This document shows positions 53,202-63,366 of a stretch of DNA of 64,000 nt, in pieces. Origin of the DNA: Umezawaea endophytica (GTDB lineage: Bacteria; Actinomycetota; Actinomycetes; Mycobacteriales; Pseudonocardiaceae); assembly GCF_025061645.1 (NCBI RefSeq), contig NZ_JANYMP010000002.1:299387-363386 (forward strand). Direction: 5' to 3'. Under the pieces are notes generated by a model that was not told the origin of the DNA, searched no databases, and saw only the letters and a program-made list of their open reading frames with translations. Every line of letters starts with the position of its first letter. Position 1 is the first letter of the stretch. The position numbers were made by a program, and so were the translations under genes.

Positions 53202-53810
53202 GTGACGCAGCACTCCTTCCCGACGCCCGAGATGCGGTCGTCCGCGGGGATGAACCTCAACGACTCGGTTTTCGAGCGGCTGCTCCGAGAGCGGATCATC
53301 GTGTTGGGCTCCCAGGTCGAAGAGGGCATCGCCAACCAGATCACCGCGCAGCTCCTCCTGCTGGCCGCTGAGGACCCTGAAAAGGACATCACCCTCTACA
53401 TCAACTCGCCGGGCGGCTCGGTCACCGCGGGCATGGCCATCTTCGACACGATGCAGCTCATCGAGCCGGACGTCGCCACCACCGCCATGGGCCTCGCGGC
53501 GTCCATGGGCCAGTTCCTGCTCTCCGCGGGCGCTCCCGGCAAGCGCTCGATCCTGCCGCACGCGCGCGTCCTGATGCACCAGCCGTCCGCGGGCGTCGGC
53601 GGCACGGCGGCCGACATCGCGATCCAGGCGGACATGCTGACCCGCACGAAGCACGAGATGGCGGAGCTCATCGCCGAGCACACCGGGCAGCCGGTGGACC
53701 GGATCATCGCCGACTCGGACCGCGACCGCTGGTTCACCGCGGCCGAGGCCCTGGAGTACGGCTTCGTCGACAAGGTGATCACCCGCCCCACCCGCGTCTC
53801 GAACGCCTGA
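53202..53810 (+). CDS. clpP1: ATP-dependent Clp protease proteolytic subunit 1
   Basis: A 202-residue serine peptidase subunit. The catalytic serine is in [12 protein letters not shown], the histidine in [10 protein letters not shown] and the aspartate in [16 protein letters not shown]-type handle sequence [12 protein letters not shown] is present. The start is GTG 53202. It forms a mixed ring with ClpP2, as in other actinobacteria. It lies 26 bases before clpP2, so the two are one operon. Confidence 0.97.
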   Translation: MTQHSFPTPEMRSSAGMNLNDSVFERLLRERIIVLGSQVEEGIANQITAQLLLLAAEDPEKDITLYINSPGGSVTAGMAIFDTMQLIEPDVATTAMGLAASMGQFLLSAGAPGKRSILPHARVLMHQPSAGVGGTAADIAIQADMLTRTKHEMAELIAEHTGQPVDRIIADSDRDRWFTAAEALEYGFVDKVITRPTRVSNA

Positions 53811-53836
53811 CCGCGGCACAACCCAGGAGACCTCAA

Positions 53837-54466
53837 GTGGACCAGTCCTACGCGCCTCAGTCCCGGTACGTGCTGCCGTCGTTCGTCGAGCGCACCAGCT
53901 ACGGGGTCAAGGAGTCCAACCCCTACAACAAGCTGTTCGAGGAACGCATCATCTTCCTCGGCGTGCAGGTCGACGACGCCTCGGCGAACGACGTCATGGC
54001 TCAGCTCCTGTGCCTGGAGTCGGACGACCCGGACCGCGACATCCTGCTCTACATCAACTCGCCCGGTGGCTCGTTCACCTCGCTGATGGCCATCTACGAC
54101 ACGATGCAGTTCGTCCGCCCGGACATCCAGACGTACTGCCTCGGCCAGGCCGCGTCGGCCGCCGCCGTCCTGCTCGCCGCGGGTACCCCCGGCAAGCGGC
54201 ACGCGCTGCCGAACGCCCGCATCCTGATCCACCAGCCCTCCACCGAGGGCGTCTACGGTCAGGTGTCGGACCTGGAGATCCAGTCGAACGAGATCCAGCG
54301 CGTTCGCCGCCTCATGGAGACCACGCTGGCGCACCACACGGGCCGCTCCCCGGAGCAGGTCCGGCTCGACGTCGAGCGCGACAAGATCCTGACCGCCGAC
54401 GCCGCGAAGGAGTACGGCATCGTCGACGCCGTGCTCCCGTACCGGAAGCTCTCGGCCAACAAGTGA
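53837..54466 (+). CDS. clpP2: ATP-dependent Clp protease proteolytic subunit 2
   Basis: A 209-residue paralogue of ClpP1. It has [20 protein letters not shown], the catalytic serine in [12 protein letters not shown], the histidine in [11 protein letters not shown] and the aspartate in [11 protein letters not shown]. The start is GTG 53837 behind CAGGAGA. In mycobacteria ClpP2 provides the face docking ClpX and ClpC1. Confidence 0.97.
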   Translation: MDQSYAPQSRYVLPSFVERTSYGVKESNPYNKLFEERIIFLGVQVDDASANDVMAQLLCLESDDPDRDILLYINSPGGSFTSLMAIYDTMQFVRPDIQTYCLGQAASAAAVLLAAGTPGKRHALPNARILIHQPSTEGVYGQVSDLEIQSNEIQRVRRLMETTLAHHTGRSPEQVRLDVERDKILTADAAKEYGIVDAVLPYRKLSANK

Positions 54467-54657
54467 CGTCCGACACGCCGAGCTGACCGGGCTTACCGGT
54501 TGGTTCGGCGGGTCCGGGGGACGCTGGTCCTCCCGCTTGGACGGGTTGGCCAGGTACCGTCGAGAGGAATGGGCGGAACTCGTGTCCAGCGGGTCTCGCC
54601 ACACGATCAGGCGCCGCACATCAGGGTGTGCGCCGGAGGGGACAGAGGTCAGCGGTC

Positions 54658-55938
54658 ATGGCGCGTATCGGTGACGGCGGCGACCTGCTGAAGTGTTCTT
54701 TCTGCGGAAAGAGCCAGAAGCAGGTGAAGAAACTCATCGCTGGCCCCGGCGTTTACATCTGCGATGAGTGCATCGACCTCTGCAACGAGATCATCGAGGA
54801 GGAGCTCGCGGAAGCGGGCGACGTCAAGCTCGATGAGTTGCCGAAGCCGTCTGAGATCCACGAGTTCCTCGACCAGTACGTCATCGGTCAGAGCGAAGCG
54901 AAGCGGACTCTCGCGGTGGCGGTCTACAACCACTACAAGCGCATCCAAGCTGGTGATCGAGGGCGCGAGGGCAGGGACGACGGCGTCGAGCTGGCGAAGT
55001 CGAACATCCTGATGCTCGGGCCGACGGGGTGTGGCAAGACCTACCTCGCCCAGACGCTGGCGAAGATGCTGAACGTTCCGTTCGCCATCGCGGACGCGAC
55101 CGCCCTCACGGAGGCCGGTTACGTCGGCGAGGACGTCGAGAACATCCTGCTGAAGCTCATCCAGGCAGCCGACTACGACGTGAAGCGCGCCGAAACCGGC
55201 ATCATCTACATCGACGAAGTCGACAAGATCGCCCGGAAGAGTGAAAACCCGTCCATCACCCGTGATGTGTCCGGTGAGGGCGTCCAGCAGGCGCTGCTGA
55301 AAATACTGGAGGGGACCACGGCCTCCGTGCCCCCGCAGGGTGGTCGCAAGCACCCCCACCAGGAGTTCATCCAGATCGACACGACGAACGTGCTGTTCAT
55401 CGTGGCGGGCGCGTTCGCGGGCCTGGAGAAGATCATCCAGGACCGCGTCGGCAAGCGCGGGCTCGGCTTCGGCGCCGAGGTGCGCACCAAGGCCGAGGTC
55501 GACGCGGCGGACTACTTCGCCGACTCGATGCCCGAGGACCTGATCAAGTTCGGCCTCATCCCGGAGTTCATCGGCCGTCTCCCGATGGTCGCGAGCGTCA
55601 CGAACCTGGACAAGCCGTCCCTGGTCAAGATCCTCACCGAACCGAAGAACGCGCTGGTCAAGCAGTACCAGAAGCTCTTCGAGATGGACGGCGTCGAGCT
55701 GGAGTTCACGAAGACCGCCATGGAGGCCGTCGCCGACCAGGCGATCCTCCGCGGCACCGGTGCCCGTGGGCTCCGGGCGATCATGGAGGAGGTGCTGCTC
55801 CCCGTCATGTACGACATCCCGAGCCGCACCGACGTCGCCAAGGTCGTCATCACGGAGCAGACGGTCAAGGAGAACGTGAACCCGACGATCGTCGCCCGTC
55901 AGCCAAGCAGGCGCGAACGCCGCGAGAAGTCGGCGTAG
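54658..55938 (+). CDS. clpX: ATP-dependent Clp protease ATP-binding subunit ClpX
   Basis: A 426-residue AAA+ unfoldase feeding ClpP. The N-terminal C4 zinc domain is CSFCGKSQ with [10 protein letters not shown]. Walker A is GPTGCGKT, Walker [12 protein letters not shown], and the pore loop GYVGEDVEN. The ClpP-docking loop is near [13 protein letters not shown] 54658 has GAGG nine bases upstream. About 190 bases separate it from clpP2, enough for its own promoter. Confidence 0.98.
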   Translation: MARIGDGGDLLKCSFCGKSQKQVKKLIAGPGVYICDECIDLCNEIIEEELAEAGDVKLDELPKPSEIHEFLDQYVIGQSEAKRTLAVAVYNHYKRIQAGDRGREGRDDGVELAKSNILMLGPTGCGKTYLAQTLAKMLNVPFAIADATALTEAGYVGEDVENILLKLIQAADYDVKRAETGIIYIDEVDKIARKSENPSITRDVSGEGVQQALLKILEGTTASVPPQGGRKHPHQEFIQIDTTNVLFIVAGAFAGLEKIIQDRVGKRGLGFGAEVRTKAEVDAADYFADSMPEDLIKFGLIPEFIGRLPMVASVTNLDKPSLVKILTEPKNALVKQYQKLFEMDGVELEFTKTAMEAVADQAILRGTGARGLRAIMEEVLLPVMYDIPSRTDVAKVVITEQTVKENVNPTIVARQPSRRERREKSA

Positions 55939-55953
55939 AGCACCATCGCGGAT

Positions 55954-55981
55954 GGGCGCACTCCGGTCCCGGAGTGCGCCC
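55954..55981 (+). terminator. clpX terminator
   Basis: A 13-bp inverted repeat (GGGCGCACTCCGG and its complement) with a minimal loop lies 15 bases after the clpX stop. Confidence 0.8.
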
Positions 55982-56004
55982 GCTCGTGTTTCGGAGGGAA
56001 AACC

Positions 56005-56589
56005 GTGTCGCTGCCCTACGTCCTCCTGCTGCACGGCTTGAACGGGTCGGGGCCGACGCACTGGCAGAACTGGCTCGCGGGCGAACTGGCCCACCACGGG
56101 GCCCAGGTCGACATGCCCCTGTTCACCGAACCCGACGGCCCTGCGCTGGACGTCTGGCTGCCGGAACTCCGGGCTCACCTGATGGCCGCCCCCACAACGG
56201 GTGAACGTGTGGTCGTCGCCCACTCCCTGGCGTGCCTGCTGTGGCTCCACCACGCCGCGAGTTCACCCGATCCGGCCACGCGCGTCGACCGGGTGCTGCT
56301 CGTCGCCCCACCGAGCGTCGACTGCCCGGAACCGGCCATCACCACCTTCGTCCCCGCCCCGACGGACGCGGACGGCCTCCGCAGGGCCGCCGCGACCACC
56401 CGGCTGGTCGTCGGCGACGGCGACGCGTACTGCACCCTGGACCAGGCGAAACTGCTGGCGGAGGCGTTGCGGGTCGAACTGGACGTCATCGTCGGCGGCG
56501 CCCACCTGAACGTCGACGCGGGCTATGGCCCGTGGACCGCCGTGCTCAAGTGGGTCCGCAGCGACCGCACCCCGCTCACCCCGCGCTAG
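56005..56589 (+). CDS. RBBP9/YdeN family serine hydrolase
   Basis: A 194-residue small alpha/beta hydrolase. Its LLHGLNGSGPTHWQNWL start is typical of the RBBP9 group. The nucleophile is in VVAHSLACLLWL, the aspartate in VGDGDAYC and the histidine in GGAHLNVDAGYG. The start is GTG 56005. It may be co-regulated with clpX, but a terminator lies between. The stop shares CTAG with the convergent gene. Confidence 0.88.
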   Translation: MSLPYVLLLHGLNGSGPTHWQNWLAGELAHHGAQVDMPLFTEPDGPALDVWLPELRAHLMAAPTTGERVVVAHSLACLLWLHHAASSPDPATRVDRVLLVAPPSVDCPEPAITTFVPAPTDADGLRRAAATTRLVVGDGDAYCTLDQAKLLAEALRVELDVIVGGAHLNVDAGYGPWTAVLKWVRSDRTPLTPR

Positions 56590-57488
56590 TCGCGCCCCGG
56601 CTTCGGCACGCGCTTCCCCAGGAACCGGATCACGTCCGGCACGGCGCGGCGGAAGAACCGATCGTCGTGCCCGCCGGGCCCGATCGACCCCACCACGGGC
56701 TTCTTCTCCTTGATGAACTTCCGCGCCCCGACGATGAACCGGTCCTTGTCGCCGATCCAGATCCCGATCGGCACGTCACCCAGCTCGGCCTGGTGCTTGA
56801 GCGGGTCGAGGGATGTCCACTGGTCGGCGTTCGCGAAGGCCTTGCGCTTCGCCATCTCGGTCCACGAGGTGAGCAGGCCGGGGGCGATCGTGGCGACGGC
56901 GGCGAGGGGTTGGCGGCGCTCGTTGCGGCGGCGGGCGTAGAGGAGGGCGCCGAAGCCGCCCATGGAGACGCCCGTGCAGGCGAACGGCAGCGGACCGAGG
57001 CCGCGGTCGGCGAGCCAGCGCGGGACCTCCTCCAGGAGCATCGCCATCGGGTCGTCGCCGGGGACGTTCTCGTGCCAGTAGTTGTCGCCGCCGTCGACCG
57101 CCACGAACCCGAACTTGGGCACGGCGCCGCGCACGACGGCGGAGGTGAACACCTCGGGCAGGCCCGCGACGGCCGCGTACCGGGCGTTGCCGTGGAGGCC
57201 GTGCAGCAGGATCGACATCGGCAGGTTCTTCGGCGTCGGGCCGGGCGGCAGGATGGTCACCAGGTCGACGTCCCGGCCCCTGGCGGCCGAGTGGACCCGG
57301 TCCACGGTCACCACCGGGCGCTTGCCCGCGGGTTTCGGCCCCGCGACGCCGACGGCCAGCCGCAGCGCCTCACCCAGCGGCGCGGTGCCGTTGAGCGTCA
57401 ACCCCAGTCCCGCGGCCGTCACCCCGGCCACGCCGAGCGCGGACAGCACCGTTCGCCGGTGCACGCCCGCGCGCAGTCTCTCGTCCAT
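56586..57488 (-). CDS. Exported alpha/beta hydrolase (esterase D/tributyrin-esterase-like)
   Basis: A 300-residue protein with a Tat-like N-terminus: twin arginines at residues 11-12 in HRRTVLSALGVAG, then a hydrophobic stretch. The hydrolase fold shows SILLHGLHGNARY, the nucleophile elbow TGVSMGGFGALLYA and the histidine in GPGGHDDRFF. It resembles secreted esterases related to the mycolyltransferase/esterase D group. ATG 57488 has GGAGG nine bases upstream. The substrate is unknown. Confidence 0.85.
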   Translation of the reverse strand: MDERLRAGVHRRTVLSALGVAGVTAAGLGLTLNGTAPLGEALRLAVGVAGPKPAGKRPVVTVDRVHSAARGRDVDLVTILPPGPTPKNLPMSILLHGLHGNARYAAVAGLPEVFTSAVVRGAVPKFGFVAVDGGDNYWHENVPGDDPMAMLLEEVPRWLADRGLGPLPFACTGVSMGGFGALLYARRRNERRQPLAAVATIAPGLLTSWTEMAKRKAFANADQWTSLDPLKHQAELGDVPIGIWIGDKDRFIVGARKFIKEKKPVVGSIGPGGHDDRFFRRAVPDVIRFLGKRVPKPGRD

Positions 57489-57554
57489 TTCCCCCGCCCT
57501 CCGCACCACACATCGTGCGCCGAGCGCGTGGTGTTTCGCCATCAAGTCAGGGGT

Positions 57555-58730
57555 TCAGGTGACCAGGTCTGCCCGAAGTTCCACGACCTCCGCCGCTGTG
57601 TAGCCGAGCGTGCGCAGGACGTGATCGGTGTGCTCGCCCAACGCGGGCACCGCGCCCGGCGTCCAGTCCCAGCCGTCGACGGGCGGCCGGAGCATCATGA
57701 CCGACCCGCCGGGCACCGCGACCCCGTGCCGCCGGTCGCGGGCCACGAGTTGCGGGTGGTCGGGCAGGTCGGTGACGCTCCGGGTGCGCGCGGCGGGCAC
57801 GTCGGCGGCGTCCAGCGCGGCCAGCAGGGCGTCCGCGGTCCACGAGCCGAAGTCCAGCTCGGCGTGCAGCTCGGCCCGGTGCCGGACCCGGTCGGCGACC
57901 GTGCCGAACCGGGGGTCGTCGGCCAGGTCGGGCCTGGTCAGGACCTCGGCGCAGAGCCGCCGCCACTGCGGGTCGTTCTGCACGGCCAGGTGCACCGCGC
58001 CGTCACCGCACGGGAAGGGCCCGTACGGGGCGATGGTCGGGTGGTGGGCACCGTTGCGGGGCGCCGCTCGGCCCGTGCCCGCCGCGTAGAGCATCGGCTG
58101 GTGCATCCACTCGGCCATGGCCTCGAACAGGCTCAGCCGCAGCGTGGCGCCCTGCCCGGTCCGCGCGCGGGCGAGCAGCGCGGCCAGCACGGCGGACTGC
58201 AACTGCACCCCGGCGGCGATGTCGGCCACCGAGATCCCGGCTCGCGCCGTCACGTCGCCGTCGCCGGTCAGCTCCACCAGCCCGGCCTCGGACTGGACCA
58301 GCGCGTCGAACGCCTTCCGCTCGCCGTACGGGCCGCCGTCGCCGTACCCGGACAGCTCGCCCACGACCAGGTCCGGCCTGCCCGCGCGCAGCGCGTCCGC
58401 GTCCAGCCCGTGCCGCCGGGCCGCGCCGGGGGAGAGGTTGCAGAGCACCACGTCCGCCGCCGCGACCAGCCGTGCCACCACCTCGCCCGCCCGTTCGTGG
58501 GCCAGGTCGAGGGTGAGGGACTCCTTGCCGACGTTCGTCCAGGCGAAGTACGACGACACCTCGCCGCACGCCGAGTCGTAGTGGCGCGCGAAGTCGCCGG
58601 TGCCCGGCCGTTCGACCTTGACCACCCGCGCCCCGAGGTCGGCCAGCAGCCGCGTCGCGTACGGGACGGCTACGGCCTGCTCGAAGCTGACCACCAGGAC
58701 GTCGTCAAGGGGCTTCAACGCGCTCGGCAC
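57555..58730 (-). CDS. Family III (CaiB/BaiF) CoA-transferase
   Basis: A 391-residue enzyme moving CoA between carboxylic acids. It opens [20 protein letters not shown], with [20 protein letters not shown]. The catalytic aspartate is in [18 protein letters not shown]. The start is GTG 58730, overlapping the fdhD end by 26 bases; TTG 58718 is an alternative. The neighbours fdhD and an oxalate/formate-type transporter suggest a role in formyl- or oxalyl-CoA metabolism, although no oxalyl-CoA decarboxylase is visible. Confidence 0.88.
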   Translation of the reverse strand: MPSALKPLDDVLVVSFEQAVAVPYATRLLADLGARVVKVERPGTGDFARHYDSACGEVSSYFAWTNVGKESLTLDLAHERAGEVVARLVAAADVVLCNLSPGAARRHGLDADALRAGRPDLVVGELSGYGDGGPYGERKAFDALVQSEAGLVELTGDGDVTARAGISVADIAAGVQLQSAVLAALLARARTGQGATLRLSLFEAMAEWMHQPMLYAAGTGRAAPRNGAHHPTIAPYGPFPCGDGAVHLAVQNDPQWRRLCAEVLTRPDLADDPRFGTVADRVRHRAELHAELDFGSWTADALLAALDAADVPAARTRSVTDLPDHPQLVARDRRHGVAVPGGSVMMLRPPVDGWDWTPGAVPALGEHTDHVLRTLGYTAAEVVELRADLVT

Positions 58731-59532
58731 CGGTGTAGACGTTGAGCGAGTCGCCCCTGAGGAAGCCGATGAGGGTCATGCCCTGCTCCTCGGCCAGCTC
58801 CACGGCCAGCGAGGACGGCGCGGACACCGCGGACAGGACCGGGATCCCGGCCATCGCCGCCTTCTGCACCAGCTCGAACGACGCCCGCCCGGACACCATC
58901 AGCACGTGGTCGCGCAGCGGGATCCGACCGTTCATCAGCGCCCAGCCGAGGACCTTGTCGACCGCGTTGTGCCTGCCCACGTCCTCGCGCACCACCAGCG
59001 GCTCGCCGGACGACGTGAACAGCCCGGCCGCGTGCAGCCCGCCGGTCGAGGCGAACACCTTCTGCTGGGTCCGCAGCACGTCCGGGAGCGTGGTCAGCAC
59101 GTCGACACCCACCCGGCACGGGTCTCCCGCGGGCGAGAACGACGTTTTCAGCCGAACGGCGTCGAGCGCGGCCTTCCCGCACACCCCGCACGAGGAGGTG
59201 GTGTAGAAGTTCCGCTCGACACCCACGTCCGGCGGCGGCACGCCGGGTGCGAGCGCCAGGTCCAGGACGTTGTAGGTGTTCTCCCCGTCGGGACCGGTGC
59301 CCTCGCAGAACCGGGCGGTGGAGATGTCCTCCAGGTCGGTGATCACACCCTCGCTGAGGAGGAAGCCGTGCGCCAGTTCGACGTCCTGGCCGGGTGTGCG
59401 CATCGTCACTGCCAGCGCCCGACCGTCCACCCGCAACTCCAGGGGTTCCTCGGCCGCCAGCGCGTCGATCTTCCTGCGCTCCCCGCGGGGCGAGAAGCTG
59501 ATCACCGGACGTCGAACCGTGACGCGTCCCAT
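58705..59532 (-). CDS. fdhD: Formate dehydrogenase accessory sulfurtransferase
   Basis: A 275-residue protein that transfers sulfur from a cysteine desulfurase to the molybdenum cofactor for formate dehydrogenase. The sulfur-carrying cysteine pair is in [11 protein letters not shown], and [15 protein letters not shown] is family-specific. It begins near [20 protein letters not shown]. It overlaps the CoA-transferase gene. No formate dehydrogenase gene lies within the window. Confidence 0.95.
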   Translation of the reverse strand: MGRVTVRRPVISFSPRGERRKIDALAAEEPLELRVDGRALAVTMRTPGQDVELAHGFLLSEGVITDLEDISTARFCEGTGPDGENTYNVLDLALAPGVPPPDVGVERNFYTTSSCGVCGKAALDAVRLKTSFSPAGDPCRVGVDVLTTLPDVLRTQQKVFASTGGLHAAGLFTSSGEPLVVREDVGRHNAVDKVLGWALMNGRIPLRDHVLMVSGRASFELVQKAAMAGIPVLSAVSAPSSLAVELAEEQGMTLIGFLRGDSLNVYTGAERVEAP

Positions 59533-59660
59533 CTCGACAACCCCTCACTTCGAGCCGTTCCCCGCCCATGACCTACCGCTCATCGGCCCCGATCGTGCGA
59601 ACACCATCGGTGGGCAATAAGTTCCGGTGGTCACCAACCAGGTTACGGAGGTGTCGGACA

Positions 59661-61004
59661 GTGGGTTTCCTCGACCGCTCCCGAACAGTCGCACCCGCGG
59701 ACTGGAACCGCTGGCTCATCCCGCCGGCCGCGCTCTCGGTCCACCTCGCCATCGGGCAGGCCTACGCGTGGAGCGTCTTCAAGTCGCCCCTCGAAGGGGC
59801 GCTCGGCCTGTCCGGCACGCAGAGCGCCCTGCCGTTCCAACTCGGCATCGTCATGCTCGGCCTGTCGGCCGCGTTCGGCGGCACGCTCGTCGAGCGCAAC
59901 GGACCGCGCTGGGCGATGTTCGTGTCCGCCGTGTGCTTCTCGTCGGGCTTCCTGATCTCCGCGCTCGGCGCGTGGACCTCGCAGTTCTGGCTGGTGGTGA
60001 TCGGCTACGGCTTCGTCGGCGGCATCGGTCTCGGCATCGGCTACATCTCGCCGGTGTCGACGCTGATCAAGTGGTTCCCCGACCGGCCGGGCATGGCGAC
60101 CGGCATCGCGATCATGGGCTTCGGCGGTGGTGCGCTGATCGCGTCGCCGTGGTCGACGCAGATGCTCAAGTCGTTCGGCAAGGACAACACCGGCATCGCC
60201 GAGTCGTTCGCCGTGCACGGCGTCGTCTACGCGGTGTTCATGTCGCTGGGCGTGCTGCTGATCCGCGTGCCCGCCGAGGGCTGGCGGCCACCCGGCTGGG
60301 AACCGGCCGTCGCGGTGGTCAACAAGATGATCACGACGGCGAACGTGTCCGCGCGCAACGCGATCCGCACGCCGCAGTTCTGGTTCTTGTGGATCGTCCT
60401 GTGCTTCAACGTGACCGCGGGCATCGGCATCCTGGAGAAGGCCGCCCCGATGATCACCGACTTCTTCGCGCAGACGGCGACACCGATCGCGGTCGCGGCG
60501 GCGGGCGGGTTCGTCGCACTGCTGTCGCTGGCCAACATGGCCGGTCGGATCGTGTGGTCGTCCACATCGGACCTGGTGGGGCGCAAGAACATCTACCGGA
60601 TCTACCTCGGTGTCGGCGCGGCGATGTACCTCGTGATCGCGTTGGCGGGCAACGTGTCGACGGCGCTGTTCGTGGTGTGCGCCATGGTGATCCTGTCGTT
60701 CTACGGCGGCGGTTTCGCGACCATCCCGGCGTACCTGAAGGACCTGTTCGGCACGTACCAGGTCGGTGCGATCCACGGTCGGCTGCTCACCGCGTGGTCG
60801 ACGGCCGGTGTGCTCGGGCCGCTGATCGTGAACGCGATCTCCGACAGCCAGAAGGCCGCGGGCAAGTCCGGGCCCGACCTGTACACGAACTCGCTGTTCA
60901 TCATGATCGCGCTGCTGGCCATCGGGTTCGTCGCGAACGAGCTGGTGAAGCCCGTCGACGCGAAGTTCCACGAGCCCGCCGAGCTGGAGGAGGCGTCCCG
61001 ATGA
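59661..61004 (+). CDS. OFA-family MFS transporter (oxalate/formate antiporter type)
   Basis: A 447-residue membrane protein with about twelve helices. The N-terminus NRWLIPPAALSVHLAIGQAY, with AWSVFKSPLE, is the OFA signature. GTG 59661 has GGAGG nine bases upstream. The final codons overlap the start of the small-subunit gene (ATGA). It is divergent from fdhD. Formate, oxalate or a related acid is the likely substrate. Confidence 0.92.
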   Translation: MGFLDRSRTVAPADWNRWLIPPAALSVHLAIGQAYAWSVFKSPLEGALGLSGTQSALPFQLGIVMLGLSAAFGGTLVERNGPRWAMFVSAVCFSSGFLISALGAWTSQFWLVVIGYGFVGGIGLGIGYISPVSTLIKWFPDRPGMATGIAIMGFGGGALIASPWSTQMLKSFGKDNTGIAESFAVHGVVYAVFMSLGVLLIRVPAEGWRPPGWEPAVAVVNKMITTANVSARNAIRTPQFWFLWIVLCFNVTAGIGILEKAAPMITDFFAQTATPIAVAAAGGFVALLSLANMAGRIVWSSTSDLVGRKNIYRIYLGVGAAMYLVIALAGNVSTALFVVCAMVILSFYGGGFATIPAYLKDLFGTYQVGAIHGRLLTAWSTAGVLGPLIVNAISDSQKAAGKSGPDLYTNSLFIMIALLAIGFVANELVKPVDAKFHEPAELEEASR

Positions 61005-61105
61005 GGCGACCGTTGATCGTGTTCGCGTGGGTGTGGGTCGGTGTTCCGCTCGCCTACGGCCTGGTGGAACTGGTGCGTCGGGTGACGCCGCTCTTCACGA
61101 GTTGA
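61001..61105 (+). CDS. OFA transporter small subunit (34 residues)
   Basis: A tiny single-helix protein, MRRPLIVFAWVWVGVPLAYG onwards, ending near PLFTS. ATG 61001 overlaps the transporter stop (ATGA), so translation is coupled. Small one-helix partners of this size are annotated next to OFA transporters in many bacteria. The size, coupling and membrane helix all fit. Confidence 0.82.
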   Translation: MRRPLIVFAWVWVGVPLAYGLVELVRRVTPLFTS

Positions 61106-61171
61106 GCCTCTACCTGATCGGGTGACGGCCGAGGGCCGGTTTTTGTCGGTGCTCGTCGGTCTACTGGGTGC

Positions 61172-61318
61172 ATGGCACTCCTGTTCTTCTGGCTCCTGCT
61201 CCGGGGCGCGCTGGCGGCTCTCGCCTCGCGCGTCCCGGCGGGGGTCGTTCCCGTGCTCGGGCGCGGTGGGTTCGTGGTGCGGCTCTTCGTGGGCCGTGAT
61301 CCGCCGTGGTGGCGTTAA
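61172..61318 (+). CDS. Possible 48-residue membrane protein
   Basis: A short frame, MALLFFWLLLRGALAALASR onwards, ending in PPWWR, with one hydrophobic helix. No clear ribosome binding site is visible before ATG 61172. Conserved-looking composition but weak evidence. Confidence 0.35.
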   Translation: MALLFFWLLLRGALAALASRVPAGVVPVLGRGGFVVRLFVGRDPPWWR

Positions 61319-61378
61319 TGCGGGTTTGCTGCGTCCCGGGCCCGGTGAAGACCGTGGTCACGGCGCTAGGTTGGCCGG

Positions 61379-62905
61379 GTGGACTCCTATGACGTCGTGG
61401 TGGTGGGTGGCGGGCACAACGCGCTGGTAGCGGCGACCTACCTGGCGAGGGCCGGGTTGTCGGTGCTGGTGGTCGAGAAGCTGGACCACGTGGGCGGGGC
61501 GGCGGTGAGCGCGTCCCCCTTCGCGGGCGTGCCCGTTCGCCTGTCGCGGTTCTCGTACCTGGTCAGCCTGCTGCCGGACCGGATCGTGGCCGACCTCGGC
61601 CTGCGGCTGGAGCTCCGGTCGCGCGCGTCGTCGTCGTACACGCCCTTCGGCAGCGGTGGGCTGCTGGTCGAACGCGATCCCGGTCCGGCGTCCGCCGAGT
61701 CGTTCCGCGCCCTGACGGGGTCCGGCTCGGCCTGGGAGGCGTGGCAGCGCTGGTACGCCTCCTTGGACGCGCTGGCCGCGGTGCTGGCGCCGACGATGCT
61801 GGAGCCGTTGCGCTCCCGTGCCGAGTTCGCGGCGCTTGCGGGCGACCTGTGGGAGCCGGTGTTCGAGCGTCCGCTCGGCGTGACGTTGAAGGAGCTGTTC
61901 CCGGACGACGTGGTGCGCGGCGTGGTGGCGACCGATGGGCTGATCGGCACGCACACGTCGTTGAAGTCCTCCGACCTGGCCGCCAACCGGTGCTTCCTCT
62001 ACCACGTGATCGGCAACGGCACGGGGGAGTGGAGGGTGCCGGTCGGCGGGATGGGCGCGGTCACCGCGGAGCTGCTGCGGGTGGCGTCGGCCGCCGGGGT
62101 GGAGATCGTCACCGGGGAGCCGGTGACACGGGTGTCCGCCGACGGCGCGTCCGGGTCCGTGGTGTTCGGCGGCCGAGAGGTGGGTGCTCGGTTCGTGCTG
62201 TCCGGTGTGGCGCCCGCCGTGCTGGACTCGTTGCTGGGGAAGGAGGTGGTGTCGCGGGGTGAGGGCTGCCAGTTGAAGGTCAACATGCTGTTGACCCGCC
62301 TGCCCCGGTTGCGGTCCGGGGTGCCTGCCGAGGTCGCGTTCGCCGGGACGTTCCACCTGGATGAGTCGTACTCGCAGTTGGAGACGGCCTACGCGGAGAG
62401 CGCCGCCGGTGAGGTGCCGTCAGTGCTGCCGGGCGAGATGTACTGCCACTCCTTGACCGACCCGTCCATCCTCGGGCCGTCGTTGAGCGGGCACCACACG
62501 CTGACGCTGTTCGGGCTGCACCTGCCCGCGGCGTTGTTCGAGGGGCGCAACGAGGAGTTGCGGTCGTCGCTGGTCGAGCGGTACCTGGCCGGGTTGAACC
62601 GGTACCTGGAGGAGCCGATCGAGTCGTGCCTGGCGCTCGACGCCGACGGACGGCCGTGCATCGAGGCGCGGACGCCGCTGGACCTGGAGGCCGAACTCGG
62701 GCTGCCGCGCGGCAACATCTTCCACGGCGACCTCGCGTGGCCGTTCGCGGAGGATGGCGAGGCGGGTGGCTGGGGCGTGGAGACCGACGTGGCCAACGTG
62801 TTCGTCTGCGGCGCGGGTGCGCGGCGCGGCGGTGGGGTCAGCGGCATCGGCGGTCACAACGCGGCTATGGCGGTGCTGGACGCGCGACGAGCAGCGATCC
62901 GCTGA
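61379..62905 (+). CDS. Phytoene-desaturase-like FAD-dependent oxidoreductase
   Basis: A 508-residue flavoprotein. The FAD-binding Rossmann motif is VVVVGGGHNALVAATYLARA, and the C-terminal FAD contact is GGVSGIGGHNAAMAVL. It belongs to the CrtI/FixC-like group, whose many actinobacterial members have unknown substrates. The start is GTG 61379. No carotenoid genes adjoin it. Its last codons are the first copy of a 101-bp repeat that continues past the stop. Confidence 0.88.
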   Translation: MDSYDVVVVGGGHNALVAATYLARAGLSVLVVEKLDHVGGAAVSASPFAGVPVRLSRFSYLVSLLPDRIVADLGLRLELRSRASSSYTPFGSGGLLVERDPGPASAESFRALTGSGSAWEAWQRWYASLDALAAVLAPTMLEPLRSRAEFAALAGDLWEPVFERPLGVTLKELFPDDVVRGVVATDGLIGTHTSLKSSDLAANRCFLYHVIGNGTGEWRVPVGGMGAVTAELLRVASAAGVEIVTGEPVTRVSADGASGSVVFGGREVGARFVLSGVAPAVLDSLLGKEVVSRGEGCQLKVNMLLTRLPRLRSGVPAEVAFAGTFHLDESYSQLETAYAESAAGEVPSVLPGEMYCHSLTDPSILGPSLSGHHTLTLFGLHLPAALFEGRNEELRSSLVERYLAGLNRYLEEPIESCLALDADGRPCIEARTPLDLEAELGLPRGNIFHGDLAWPFAEDGEAGGWGVETDVANVFVCGAGARRGGGVSGIGGHNAAMAVLDARRAAIR

Positions 62906-63133
62906 CGGCCTGCCTCGCCTTGTGGCGGGGTGGTGGGGTCAGCGGGATCGGTGGTCGCAACGCGGCTATGGCGCTGCTCGGCGCGCGACGAGCGGCGACT
63001 CGCTGACGGCCTGCCTCGCCTTGTGGCGGGGTGGTGGGGTCAGCGGGATCGGTGGTCACAACGCGGCTATGGCGCTGCTCGGCGCGCGACGAGCGGCGAC
63101 TCGCTGACGACCTGCCCCGTCTCGTGGCGCGGT
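62831..63133 (+). repeat. 101-bp tandem repeat, about three copies, from the oxidoreductase 3' end
   Basis: Copies start at 62831 (inside the gene), 62932 and 63033. Each encodes the GVSGIGG-NAAMA motif and its stop, but because 101 is not a multiple of three each copy is in a different frame. The second and third copies are almost identical to each other. Confidence 0.92.
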
Positions 63134-63319
63134 GGCGAGCTGCCCCGGCTCGCTCCTCGGCACCTGTCCCGGCTTGCTCAGCAGCTCGTTCCTCGGTGCG
63201 GGCCGAGATCGACGCGGTTCGCGCGCACGGCCGAGCGGCGGGAGACGCCCGAGCTGCGGCCCGAAGACGCGGGCCGGTCCGGATCATGGGTCGCCGTGTC
63301 GCCCGTGTCGCCCGTGTCG

Positions 63320-63354
63320 CCGGGTCGTCCGCGGTGTGCGGGCGGACGACCCGG
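63320..63354. terminator. Terminator hairpin
   Basis: CCGGGTCGTCCGC and its complement form a 13-bp stem with a 9-base loop. It lies 12 bases past the stop of the minus-strand gene at the right edge. Confidence 0.82.
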
Positions 63355-63366
63355 CGGCACGAGGGT

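Noticed and set aside
63280..63320. Short CCCGTGTCG triple repeat
   Set aside because: Three 9-base units in GC-rich intergenic DNA; too short to support any function.
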